A program made the position numbers and the translations under genes. This document shows, one piece after another, positions 1 through 8,106 of a stretch of DNA of 24,371 nt. The notes under the pieces were generated by a model that was not told the DNA's origin, made no database searches, and saw only the letters and a list, made by a program, of their open reading frames with translations. The stretch is from Allopontixanthobacter sp034376665 (GTDB lineage Bacteria; Pseudomonadota; Alphaproteobacteria; Sphingomonadales; Sphingomonadaceae): NCBI RefSeq assembly GCF_034376665.1, contig NZ_JAXMJI010000015.1:1-24371 (forward strand), written 5' to 3'. Each line of letters begins with the position of its first letter. Within the stretch, counting starts at the first letter, position 1.

Positions 1-382
<382 letters not shown>

Positions 383-492
383 GATGAATTTGCACCATCA
401 ACGACAGGTTTGCCGCAAGGCATGCACGTCGGCGATGTTGGAAGAACATCACAGCCAGATCTGCCCATATATAAGTACATCGATTTAAACCC

Positions 493-648
493 GCACACAC
501 ACTGGCTTCATTGCTTGGTGACCATAGCGTCTGTGACCCACCCGATCCCATCTCGAACTCGGCCGTGAAACCAGACAGCGCCGATGGTACTAACGCTCAA
601 GCGTTGGAAGAGTAGGTCGTCGCCAGGCATTGCAGCCAGTGAGTGTGC
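493..648 (+). repeat. Inverted repeat enclosing 5S (precursor processing stem)
   Basis: Positions 493-507 and 634-648 are complementary over 14 of 15 bases and lie just outside the 5S gene. In the transcript they would extend the 5S terminal helix into a long double-stranded stem. Such stems are typical substrates for RNase III or RNase E-type maturation of rRNA precursors. The pairing is seen in the sequence; the processing role is inferred. Confidence 0.6.
512..629 (+). rRNA. 5S ribosomal RNA
   Basis: The 118-base segment has the standard 5S architecture. The 5' strand TGCTTGGTGAC (512-522) pairs with GTCGCCAGGCA (619-629) with only G-U wobbles, forming helix I. The interior holds the conserved ACCCACCCGATCCCATCTCG block (536-555) and the GAACTCGG segment. 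Ends are set by helix I and may be off by one or two bases. Confidence 0.93.
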
Positions 649-671
649 AGGAAATAACCCATTCGCAATTC

Positions 672-710
672 AAAAGGGCTGTCCCTAACGGGCCAGCCCT
701 TTTGGTGTCT
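672..710 (+). terminator. Rho-independent terminator after 5S
   Basis: A perfect 10-bp stem, AAAAGGGCTG (672-681) with CAGCCCTTTT (694-703), encloses a 12-base loop and is followed by a T-rich stretch. The flanking A and T tracts make it potentially bidirectional. It lies between 5S and the initiator tRNA, so it should stop or attenuate rRNA transcription before the tRNA. Confidence 0.75.
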
Positions 711-733
711 TTGCTTTTACCGCAAACGGCACT

Positions 734-749
734 GCGCCTCGTCAGGCGC
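734..749 (+). other. Short hairpin upstream of tRNA-fMet
   Basis: GCGCCT (734-739) and AGGCGC (744-749) form a perfect 6-bp stem around a CGTC tetraloop, ending 11 bases before the tRNA. There is no T-run, so it is not a classical terminator. It could be a processing or pause element in the leader of the tRNA; its function is unknown. Confidence 0.35.
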
Positions 750-760
750 GAACATGGTGA

Positions 761-837
<77 letters not shown>

Positions 838-864
838 CCAGATTCCCGAGTTTGCATTTGCAAC

Positions 865-893
865 AGCCCCGCTGGCCTCAGTGGGGCTTTTTT
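865..893 (+). terminator. Rho-independent terminator after tRNA-fMet
   Basis: AGCCCCGCT (865-873) pairs with AGTGGGGCT (880-888), a 9-bp stem with one G-T wobble and a 6-base loop. It is followed by six T residues (888-893). It closes the rRNA/tRNA transcription unit and isolates the downstream receptor gene, which must have its own promoter in 894-1028. Confidence 0.85.
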
Positions 894-1028
894 GCGTCTC
901 GGGGCCCCGAAGAACACTGCGGGGATCGCCTTTGGCTATCGCCAATTGTTCTGATAGGGCCGGTGGCGACTGGCGTGCATCGCCTGCTTGCCCGCGGCCG
1001 CCGGGCCGTTACCTACGGATCGCATGAA

Positions 1029-3056
1029 TTGACCCACCGGACTTTGAAAAATCTCGCGCTCGCCGGTGCTCTCGCGCTGCCAGCCGCCCTTCATGCTCAG
1101 CCAGCGCCCGATCTACCGCCGGACCCGGTGATCGTGGTGACCGGGCGCGGGCTTGAGCAGACCCCCGCCACCCCCGCGTACGATGTCCAGACGATCGACC
1201 GCGACCGGATTACCGCGTCTGCGTCGGGCCGGATCGAGGATGTCCTGTCGGATGTCGCGGGGTTCCAACAGTTTCGCCGGTCGGACAGCCGTTCCTCCAA
1301 TCCCTCGGCCCAAGGGGTTACCCTGCGCGCGCTGGGCGGAAACGCCACCAGCCGGGCGCTGGTCCTGCTTGACGGGGTCCCCATGGCCGATCCCTTTTTC
1401 GGATACATTCCCTTTTCAGCCATAGCGCCCGAGCGGCTTTCCTCGATCCGCATCACGCGCGGCGGGGGCTCGGGCGCGTTCGGTGCGGGCGCTGTCGCGG
1501 GCACCATCGAACTGGAGAGCGCCGATGCGGCGACGCTCGGCCTCGCCAGCGGGTCGCTAGCCGCCAACCACCGCGGCGCAACCGAAGCAAGCGCTACGCT
1601 TGCGCCACGGCTGGGCCGCGGCTTTGCCGTGGTATGGGGCCGCTGGTTCCGCGGGCCAGGGTTCCAGACCACGCCGGCAGAACAACGAGTGCCTGCCAGC
1701 GCCCGCTCGGCCTACGATAGCTGGTCGGCGGGAATCCGCATGGCAGCACCCGTGACCGAAGAAATCGAACTGCAGGCCCGCGCGCTGCTGTTCGATGACC
1801 GGCGGACACTCCGGTTCGGCGGCGCCGACAGCACCAGTAGCGGTCAGGACGCGAGCATCAGGCTGGTTGGCCGCGGGTCATGGGCCTTCGATGCCCTGGC
1901 CTATGTCCAGGCACGCGATTTTTCCAACATCGTGATCAGCTCGACCCGGTTTGTCCCGGTGCTGGACCAGAGGCGGACGCCCTCGACCGGGCTTGGCGGC
2001 AAGCTGGAAGTCCGCCCGCCAGTGGGCGGAGGTCATGTGCTGCGCCTGGGTGCCGACTACCGAAAAGCTACGGGCGAGCTGCAGGAAGAAGCGTTGAGCG
2101 CATTTACCGGCAGCATCACCGCGCGCCGACGCGCTGGTGGTACCAACAGCGACTTGGGCCTGTTTGTCGAAGACGACTGGACTCTTGGCAGGCTGGTGCT
2201 GACCGCCGGTGCGCGCGCCGATCGGTGGACGGTCGCCGAAGGTTTCTTCCTCGAGCGAGACGGGAACGGCGCGGTGGTGGAGGAAAGCCGCTTCGCCGAC
2301 CGGAGCGGCTGGGATCTGTCGTTTCGTGGCGGCGCATTGTTCCGGGCAGGCGCCGGGTTGGATCTGCGTGCGGCAGTCTACAGCGGTGTCCGTCTGCCTA
2401 CGCTGAATGAACTTTACCGGCCCTTCGTGGTCTTCCCGGTAGTCACCCTGGCCAATGAAGCGCTTGAAAACGAAGCACTACGCGGCTTCGAGGTGGGAGT
2501 GGATTTCGAACCAGCGCCAGATTTCCGGCTTTCCCTGACCGCCTTCGACAACCGGGTGAAGAACGCCATCGCAAATGTGACCATCGGCACCAATTTGCGC
2601 CAGCGCCGCAATGTCGATGCGGTGCGTGCGCGCGGGCTGGAACTGGCCGCGCAGGCGAAACTGGGCGAATTTTCCCTCAACGGGTCGCTCGCCTGGACCG
2701 ATGCCGAAGTCGAGGGCAGCGGTCTTTCGGCGGATCTGGACGGTATGCGCCCGTCGCAGACCCCGGCGCTGTCCGCCAGCACGACGATTGCCTATGAACC
2801 GGCCAGCGGGTGGCGGCTTGCCGCTACACTGCGCCATGTCGGCCGGCAGTTCGAAGATGACCGGCAAAGCGATGTCCTGCCCGCCGCGACCACGATCGAC
2901 GCTTTCGTGCAGATCCCGCTGGCGCGCCGCGTTGCCCTGATCCTGCGCGGAGAGAACCTGACCGACACGAATATCATCACCAGAAACCAGGGCGGATCGA
3001 TCGATCTGGGTGTGCCGCTCACCGTGTGGGCAGGTATCCGCTTCGGACAGTGGTGA
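1029..3056 (+). CDS. TonB-dependent outer-membrane receptor
   Basis: About 675 residues. It opens with a signal peptide (LALAGALALPAALHA, cut near residue 23), then a TonB-box-like PVIVVTG (residues 33-39), a plug domain (about 45-160, with LRALGGNATSRALVLLDGVP and the GAFGAGAVAGTIEL end), and a beta-barrel to the C-terminal GIRFGQW. The family imports scarce ligands such as siderophores, cobalamin or oligosaccharides across the outer membrane using TonB-ExbBD energy; the substrate cannot be read here. No good ATG exists. TTG 1029 has a weak CGGAT nine bases upstream; TTG 1044 would begin MKNLALAG and GTG 975 would be longer, so the start is uncertain. The frame stays open back through the tRNA and 5S, which is a coincidence. 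It converges on the next gene with a 6-bp gap. Confidence 0.88.
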   Translation: MTHRTLKNLALAGALALPAALHAQPAPDLPPDPVIVVTGRGLEQTPATPAYDVQTIDRDRITASASGRIEDVLSDVAGFQQFRRSDSRSSNPSAQGVTLRALGGNATSRALVLLDGVPMADPFFGYIPFSAIAPERLSSIRITRGGGSGAFGAGAVAGTIELESADAATLGLASGSLAANHRGATEASATLAPRLGRGFAVVWGRWFRGPGFQTTPAEQRVPASARSAYDSWSAGIRMAAPVTEEIELQARALLFDDRRTLRFGGADSTSSGQDASIRLVGRGSWAFDALAYVQARDFSNIVISSTRFVPVLDQRRTPSTGLGGKLEVRPPVGGGHVLRLGADYRKATGELQEEALSAFTGSITARRRAGGTNSDLGLFVEDDWTLGRLVLTAGARADRWTVAEGFFLERDGNGAVVEESRFADRSGWDLSFRGGALFRAGAGLDLRAAVYSGVRLPTLNELYRPFVVFPVVTLANEALENEALRGFEVGVDFEPAPDFRLSLTAFDNRVKNAIANVTIGTNLRQRRNVDAVRARGLELAAQAKLGEFSLNGSLAWTDAEVEGSGLSADLDGMRPSQTPALSASTTIAYEPASGWRLAATLRHVGRQFEDDRQSDVLPAATTIDAFVQIPLARRVALILRGENLTDTNIITRNQGGSIDLGVPLTVWAGIRFGQW

Positions 3057-3062
3057 GATCGG

Positions 3063-3326
3063 TCACTCGATCGATTCCCCAGCTTTCGCCCGTTCCACCG
3101 CAAAGCGGGGTGTCCGCTTTCCGCGCGTCCTTCCGGTCAGATGGAACTGGAAACACCGGTCACATCGGTAAGGACGAAGCGGGAAGTCGGCCCGGCTGGC
3201 AGCCGCGAGCGCTTCGGCTTCCGAGCCGTAACGCTGCTTTCTGGCGCAGATGCTTAGACGCGTGCGGATGGCTGGCTCCTCCGTTCTGAACTCGCGAAGG
3301 GGTACGCCAATTTTGCTCCGCTGCAA
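3063..3326 (-). CDS. Small Cys-rich, probably zinc-binding protein of unknown function
   Basis: The conserved-looking core SICARKQRYGSEAEALAAA then RPYRCDRCFQFHLTGRTRGK has the pattern C-x27-C-x2-C-x3-H, a likely small zinc knuckle, followed by a basic tail. I recall proteins with this kind of core (CxxKxRY...PYRCxxCxxFHLT) in alphaproteobacteria without a known role. The start is problematic. The coordinates use TTG 3326 (87 residues), which has no clear ribosome site. A strong GGAGGAG (3282-3276) sits eight bases before an in-frame ATC at 3269, giving 68 residues that begin right before the conserved core. No ATG or GTG is available nearby in frame. The reading frame upstream of 3326 looks non-coding and is left out. 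Confidence 0.6.
   Translation of the reverse strand: MQRSKIGVPLREFRTEEPAIRTRLSICARKQRYGSEAEALAAASRADFPLRPYRCDRCFQFHLTGRTRGKRTPRFAVERAKAGESIE
3276..3282 (-). promoter_or_regulatory. Strong Shine-Dalgarno facing an ATC codon
   Basis: On the minus strand GGAGGAG is followed after GCCAGCC by ATC CGC ACG, in frame with the Cys-rich protein. The distance from GGAGG to ATC is eight bases, ideal for initiation. This suggests ATC may serve as the start codon, or that an ATG was lost by mutation. Confidence 0.45.
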
Positions 3327-3388
3327 ATTGCGCGGACAGAAATGTTGCAGGCCTTGCGAGGATTGCGCGAAGGGGTCAATTTGCGGAC

Positions 3389-3649
3389 ATGACCTTCGAC
3401 GATCACTTGCAGCGCTATTTCGGCACCACCGATATGGCGCAGGTTGCGCCCGAGGCGATTGCGGCGGGTCTGGAGCGGATGCATGTCGATTTCGGGCTTG
3501 AGAAAGATCGCGGCCACCGCTTTGCTCTGTGGACGGTGATGTACATCCTGGGGGACGCACCCGATCTCGACGTGGCTTTCAAGGATGAGAGCGACCGGAA
3601 CGCCGCCCGCGATTTCATGGATCTGATGGACCGCATGCCCGATGCTTAG
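3389..3649 (+). CDS. Small acidic protein of unknown function
   Basis: 86 residues, MTFDDHLQRYFGTTDMAQVA to LMDRMPDA. I do not recognise a named family. It has no signal peptide or membrane segment, is rich in Asp and Glu, and reads as a compact helical cytoplasmic protein (EAIAAGLERMHVDFGLEKDRGHRFALWTVMYIL). A possible ribosome site AGGGG (3371-3375) lies 13 bases upstream, rather far. It is followed after 27 bases by the DUF2339 gene in the same direction, so the two may be co-transcribed. Normal-looking composition and the good fit to the gap support a real gene. Confidence 0.65.
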   Translation: MTFDDHLQRYFGTTDMAQVAPEAIAAGLERMHVDFGLEKDRGHRFALWTVMYILGDAPDLDVAFKDESDRNAARDFMDLMDRMPDA

Positions 3650-3676
3650 GCGGCGTCCGACCCGGGGGAGCGCAGT

Positions 3677-6586
3677 GTGGAGGCGCTAATTCTCCTCATC
3701 CTCGGCGGCGCAGTGATCTACCTGTGGAACCGTACCGCCGCGCAGCAGCGGCAGATCGACTGGCTGACGGAATTGGTCGATGGCGCACTCGCGCGCCCTG
3801 CCGCACCTGAAGCCAAGGCTGCCATCGCCGCGTCACCCCGAGCCGACTTCGGAGATGAGGCAGCGGTCGTTCCCGTTGCGGTGCAGGATACCGCACCATC
3901 CCAACCATCGCCCGCCCCTGAATCGGAGTTCCACGCCGAAGCGCCGGAAGCCCGCCCCCGCTTTTCGATGCCCAAGCTATCGCTGGATTTCGAGGATCTG
4001 TTCGGGCGGCGGCTGCCGATCTGGGCAGGGGGCATCGCGCTGGCGGTCGCGGGATTTTTCCTGGTGCGCTATTCGATTGAAGCCGGGTTGATCACCCCGT
4101 CCGTCCGCGTAATGCTCGGCTTTGCTTTCGGGCTGGCGCTGCTTGCGGCGGCCGAGGCGGCATTCCGGTTCGAAGGCCTGGTCAGGGATGAGCGCGTCCG
4201 GCAGGCATTGGCCGGGGCCGGGCTAGCCACGCTCTATGCCAGTTTCTACCTTGCCGGATCGGTCTACGGGTTGCTCGGGTCGACCCTGTCGTTCCTCGGC
4301 CTGGCCGCGGTCACGGGCGCCGCAATCGTGCTGTCGTTCCGCTTCGGCCTGCCTTGCGCTGTTCTCGGGCTGGTCGGAGGGTTCGCTGCGCCCACGCTAG
4401 TCGGCAGCGAGGACGCGAACCTTCCGATGCTGGCGCTGTATCTGGCGCTGGTCACCGCCGGTCTGGCGCTTACCGGAAAGCGGCAGGACCGGGCGTGGCT
4501 CGGCCTGGCATCGCTGGGGGGTGCGCTTGGCTGGGGTATCCTGCTGCTCACCTCCGGCTTTGCCGGCGCGGTCGATACTCTGGCCGTTGGCGGGTTCCTG
4601 CTGCTGATCGGTGCAGCCCTGCCATTGCTGCTGGCCCACAATAGTCTGCAGGGATTTGGCCGGTTGGTAGTGGCCGGTCTAGCGACCCTGCAGATGGCGG
4701 CGCTGGTCGATCAAGCCAGCTATACATTCCTGGCCTGGAGCCTTTACGCGCTGCTGGCGGCGGGGATCGGCGCGCTGGGCTGGCAATATCCCAGAATGCG
4801 CGAGGGCAGCGCGGTGGCTGCGGCGACCGGGCTGTGGTTGCTGGCGATCTGGCCCGATCCCGGTGCAAGCGAATTTGCGGTGGTGGGGACCGCCTTCGCG
4901 GCGATCTTTGGCGGGCTGCCGCTGGTGCATGTGCGGCGAGCGCACCACCGCGCGGTCGATCTGTGGCAGCTGAGTGCCTTTCCGCTGGGTCTGATCGGCA
5001 CCGCGATGTGGCACTTTGCGGGCGATTTCAACACCCTGCAGGCCGGGTTGGCCAGCGCGGCACTGGCTTTGGCGGCGATCCCCGCTGCGGCGACCTGGAG
5101 ATTGTGGCCGAAGGATCGGGAGCCTGTGCCGACCGGTGCTGCGATCACCCTGACGGCTGCGGCAATCGCCCTGTTCGCTGCCGGACTGCTGGCCACTCCT
5201 CTGTGGGCCGCGCCGCTGGCTGGCGGCGTAATTGCCGCTCTTGTCGCTGCGCTCGGCTGGAACCGGAACGATTCCGTGCTGGCCAATATCGGCTGGGGCG
5301 CTGCCTGGATAACGCTGATGGCCTGTTTGCTGACGGTGGATGACGGAGCGCAATTGATGCGCGCCATCGGGCCGGCCGAGGCGGCCGAGCCGCTTCGGAA
5401 CATCCTCCGGTGGGCCGCTGCAGCGCTGCCATTCGGGATGCTGGCGATGGGCGACCCGCGCAACTCGCTGCGCTCTATAGCCGAAGTTTTCACAATATTG
5501 CTCGTCTATGTGGCCGCGGCGCAGATCGTTCCTGCCGATTATCTCGCCTGGGCAACGGCGGCGGCGGCCATCCTGATCGCATGGCGCCTGCCCGCACGAT
5601 TGGCCGCGCAACTGACCCTGGGTGCCATCGCAATGCTGTGGGCGCTGTGGCCGTCCGTCCAATGGCTACAAAGCGGGTTTGAGGCGCTGTACGGCATTCC
5701 GATGCTGGTGCCCGATCTGCCCGCGGTTCCGATGGTGCTGCGGCAAATTGTGCCCGCAATTGCGGCGGCAGCCGGGTTGTTGTGGTTCGCGCGAAATTCG
5801 CCCGACTGGGTGCGGACAGGCGCCACCGCGATATTAGCGGCGCTTGGCCTGATGGCCGCCCATGTGCTGTTCAAACAGCTGTTCGCGCTGGAAACCGCCG
5901 GTCAGTTCCGCGAAAGCGGCCTGGCCGAACGCACAGCGTGGGAGGCGCTCCTGCTTGGGGCCGGCTATGGCGTGTGGCGTCTCTGGCAATTGCGACCCTC
6001 GGACGCATTGATTTTGGCGGCACAGATAGCCGCGGGGGCCGCTTTGGCGCATTTCGCCTGGTTTACCGTGGTGCTCCACAATCCGCTGTGGGCCGATCAG
6101 TGGGTCGGGCCGCTTCCGCTGCTTACCTGGCTGCTGCCGGCCTATGCAGTGGGCGCGGGGTCGCTGCTGCTGCTGCTGCGCCGGATGAAGCGCGAACCTC
6201 TGCCGATCGCCCTTGCGGTGTTCGACGCGGCCATGATGGGACTGATCTTCCTGTTGGCGCTGTCTGTCTTGCGGAATCTTTTTGCGGGCGGTTGGCTGAC
6301 CTCGGTGCCGATTAACCAAACGGAGGATCTGCTGCGCTCCCTGCTCGGGATCGTGCTGGCGATCGGATATCTTCTGTGGGGCTCGCGGACGGGCACAAGA
6401 TCATGGCGGATCGGATCGCTTGTGCTGATGCTGGGCGCAGTGCTGAAAGTCTTCTGGTTCGACACCGCCGCTCTGGAGGGGCTGACCCGGATCGCCTCAA
6501 TCATGGCGCTCGGCTTCAGCCTGATCGGGATCGGCTGGTTCTATACGCGGCAGCTGGCCCGGCCCGCAGCGCAATCCGAAGTCTGA
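3677..6586 (+). CDS. DUF2339 family large polytopic membrane protein
   Basis: 969 residues. An N-terminal membrane helix (LILLILGGAVIYLW) is followed by a short coiled stretch (RTAAQQRQIDWLTELVDG), a Pro/Ala-rich linker to about residue 95, and then the motif PKLSLDFEDLFGRRLPIWAGGIALAVAGFFLVRYSIEAG, shown here in part as FEDLFGRRLPIWAGGIALA, that opens the DUF2339 domain. More than twenty hydrophobic helices fill the rest. The family is widespread and has no established biochemical role; proposals of cell-envelope function are unproven. GTG 3677 is chosen because GGGGGAG (3664-3670) lies six bases upstream. The last helices end in a short basic tail (TRQLARPAAQSEV). The stop is four bases before the first cydA operator repeat, so there is no room for a separate terminator. 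Confidence 0.85.
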   Translation: MEALILLILGGAVIYLWNRTAAQQRQIDWLTELVDGALARPAAPEAKAAIAASPRADFGDEAAVVPVAVQDTAPSQPSPAPESEFHAEAPEARPRFSMPKLSLDFEDLFGRRLPIWAGGIALAVAGFFLVRYSIEAGLITPSVRVMLGFAFGLALLAAAEAAFRFEGLVRDERVRQALAGAGLATLYASFYLAGSVYGLLGSTLSFLGLAAVTGAAIVLSFRFGLPCAVLGLVGGFAAPTLVGSEDANLPMLALYLALVTAGLALTGKRQDRAWLGLASLGGALGWGILLLTSGFAGAVDTLAVGGFLLLIGAALPLLLAHNSLQGFGRLVVAGLATLQMAALVDQASYTFLAWSLYALLAAGIGALGWQYPRMREGSAVAAATGLWLLAIWPDPGASEFAVVGTAFAAIFGGLPLVHVRRAHHRAVDLWQLSAFPLGLIGTAMWHFAGDFNTLQAGLASAALALAAIPAAATWRLWPKDREPVPTGAAITLTAAAIALFAAGLLATPLWAAPLAGGVIAALVAALGWNRNDSVLANIGWGAAWITLMACLLTVDDGAQLMRAIGPAEAAEPLRNILRWAAAALPFGMLAMGDPRNSLRSIAEVFTILLVYVAAAQIVPADYLAWATAAAAILIAWRLPARLAAQLTLGAIAMLWALWPSVQWLQSGFEALYGIPMLVPDLPAVPMVLRQIVPAIAAAAGLLWFARNSPDWVRTGATAILAALGLMAAHVLFKQLFALETAGQFRESGLAERTAWEALLLGAGYGVWRLWQLRPSDALILAAQIAAGAALAHFAWFTVVLHNPLWADQWVGPLPLLTWLLPAYAVGAGSLLLLLRRMKREPLPIALAVFDAAMMGLIFLLALSVLRNLFAGGWLTSVPINQTEDLLRSLLGIVLAIGYLLWGSRTGTRSWRIGSLVLMLGAVLKVFWFDTAALEGLTRIASIMALGFSLIGIGWFYTRQLARPAAQSEV

Positions 6587-6589
6587 TCC

Positions 6590-6604
6590 TTGCAATCGCT
6601 GCAA
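6590..6604. promoter_or_regulatory. Inverted repeat TTGCA-N5-TGCAA before cydA (copy 1)
   Basis: TTGCAATCGCTGCAA is a perfect 5+5 inverted repeat with a five-base spacer, in the short gap between the DUF2339 gene and cydA. A near-identical element occurs 53 bp downstream. The form is that of a dimeric repressor or activator site; I cannot assign a regulator. It does not match the FNR/ANR consensus TTGAT-N4-ATCAA. Confidence 0.5.
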
Positions 6605-6642
6605 CACCGACCGCGAGAATAGCGTTACACAAGCTGCTGTAA

Positions 6643-6657
6643 TTGCATTATATGCAG
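6643..6657. promoter_or_regulatory. Inverted repeat TTGCA-N5-TGCAG at cydA start (copy 2)
   Basis: TTGCATTATATGCAG repeats the TTGCA-N5-TGCA pattern of 6590-6604 with one mismatch in the last base. It overlaps the possible cydA start codon ATG 6652. The 53-bp spacing is about five helical turns, which would place both sites on the same face of the DNA. Confidence 0.45.
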
Positions 6658-8106
6658 CTCACCATGTTCGAAAATGTCGATGCCCTGCTTCTCGCCCGCA
6701 TCCAGTTTGCCTTCACGGTAAGCTTTCATTTCATCTTCCCCGCGTTTTCGATCGGACTGGCAAGCTATCTGGCGGTGCTCGAAGGGCTGTGGCTGAAAAC
6801 CGGCAAGCAGATTTATCTCGACCTGTTCAAATACTGGCTGAAGATCTTTGCGATCGCCTTCGCCATGGGCGTCGTTTCGGGCATCGTGATGTCCTATCAG
6901 TTCGGCACCAACTGGTCGGTATTCTCGGACCTGGCCGGGCCGGTGATCGGGCCCCTGATGGCCTATGAAGTTCTGACCGCGTTCTTCCTCGAGGCCGGAT
7001 TTCTCGGCGTGATGCTGTTCGGGATGAACCGGGTGGGGCCCAGGCTCCATTATGCGGCGACCTGCATGGTCGCGCTGGGAACCTTCGTGTCGGCCTTCTG
7101 GATACTGTCGGTCAACAGCTGGATGCACACGCCAGTGGCGTTCGAAATGGGGGCGAACGGACAGTTCCTGCCCGGCCCGAGCTGGTGGAACATCGTGTTC
7201 AATCCCAGCTTCCCGTACCGCCTGGTCCACACCGTCATCGCCGCCTATCTGACGACGGCTTTCGTCGTCGGCGGCGTCGGCGCGTGGCACTTGCTGCGCG
7301 ACAAATCCAACCTGCACGCCCGCAAGATGTTCTCCATGGCAATGTGGATGGCGGCGATCGTTGCGCCGATCCAGATCTTCGCCGGGGACCTGCACGGACT
7401 CAACACGCTGGAGCATCAGCCGCAGAAAGTGATGGCGATGGAGGGACACTATCAAAGCCATCCCGACGGCGCTCCGCTGATCCTGTTCGGCATTCCCAAC
7501 AGCGCGGAAAAGCGGGTGGATTACGCGGTAGAGATTCCCAAGGCGTCCTCTCTCATTCTGAAGCATGATCTCAATGCGCCGCTGGCCGGGCTCGACACCA
7601 TCTCCGATGACGAGGAGCCGCCGGTCGGGATCGTGTTCTGGTCTTTCCGGATCATGGTCGCGATCGGGTTTGCCATGTTGGGGCTGGGCGTGTGGAGCCT
7701 GTTCGCCCGCGCCCGCAGGAAGCTCTACGACTGGTCACTGCTGCACCGCGCCGCGCTGATCATGGCACCAAGCGGCTTTGTCGCGGTGCTCGCCGGCTGG
7801 ATCACCACCGAAGTGGGCCGGCAGCCCTATGTGATCTACAATCTGCTGCGAACCGCCGACGCCGCCAGCCCGCTGGATGCCCCGGCAGTCGGCGCATCGC
7901 TGCTCGCCTTCGTGATTGTTTACTTCGCGGTGTTCGGGGTCGGTACCTGGTATATCCTGCGGCTGATGAGCCATCATCCCCACACCGGCGAAACCGGCGT
8001 CAAGCGGGGCGAGACCGGCCCGATCCGCACCGCCGGGATTACTCCCGGGCCGACGCAGAACCCGGGTCGTGCGGGCACCATGCCCGGCGGGAAGGAGCCG
8101 GAATAA
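6652..8106 (+). CDS. cydA: Cytochrome bd-type quinol oxidase subunit I (cyanide-insensitive CioA type)
   Basis: Oxidises quinol and reduces oxygen to water in the inner membrane. From ATG 6652 it has 484 residues. Expected heme ligands are present: His26 (SFHFIFP), His193 (YRLVHTV) and Met335 (FWSFRIMV). The conserved acidic pair Glu106/Glu114 lies in AYEVLTAFFLEAGFLG, Glu387 in GWITTEVGRQPY, and the quinol-loop Lys259/Glu264 in QPQKVMAMEGHY. The short Q loop and GWITTEVGRQP wording fit the cyanide-insensitive (Cio) branch. The C-terminus is a Gly/Pro-rich tail. Starts at ATG 6652 or ATG 6664 (MFENVDALLLARIQF) are both possible; neither has a clear ribosome site. The stop overlaps the cydB start by one base (TAATG). 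Confidence 0.95.
   Translation: MQLTMFENVDALLLARIQFAFTVSFHFIFPAFSIGLASYLAVLEGLWLKTGKQIYLDLFKYWLKIFAIAFAMGVVSGIVMSYQFGTNWSVFSDLAGPVIGPLMAYEVLTAFFLEAGFLGVMLFGMNRVGPRLHYAATCMVALGTFVSAFWILSVNSWMHTPVAFEMGANGQFLPGPSWWNIVFNPSFPYRLVHTVIAAYLTTAFVVGGVGAWHLLRDKSNLHARKMFSMAMWMAAIVAPIQIFAGDLHGLNTLEHQPQKVMAMEGHYQSHPDGAPLILFGIPNSAEKRVDYAVEIPKASSLILKHDLNAPLAGLDTISDDEEPPVGIVFWSFRIMVAIGFAMLGLGVWSLFARARRKLYDWSLLHRAALIMAPSGFVAVLAGWITTEVGRQPYVIYNLLRTADAASPLDAPAVGASLLAFVIVYFAVFGVGTWYILRLMSHHPHTGETGVKRGETGPIRTAGITPGPTQNPGRAGTMPGGKEPE

Noticed and set aside
852..863. TTGCATTTGCAA as a third copy of the cydA operator
   Set aside because: The spacer is two bases, not five, and it lies beside the tRNA terminator; likely chance.
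894..1028. Possible cobalamin riboswitch before the TonB receptor
   Set aside because: The conserved GCCACTG-type B12 box and the expected multi-helix layout are not present; only GC-rich short hairpins are seen.
3327..3560. Long upstream part of the minus-strand frame ending at 3063
   Set aside because: It overlaps the plus-strand 86-residue gene and its sequence has no coding character; only the Cys-rich end looks real.
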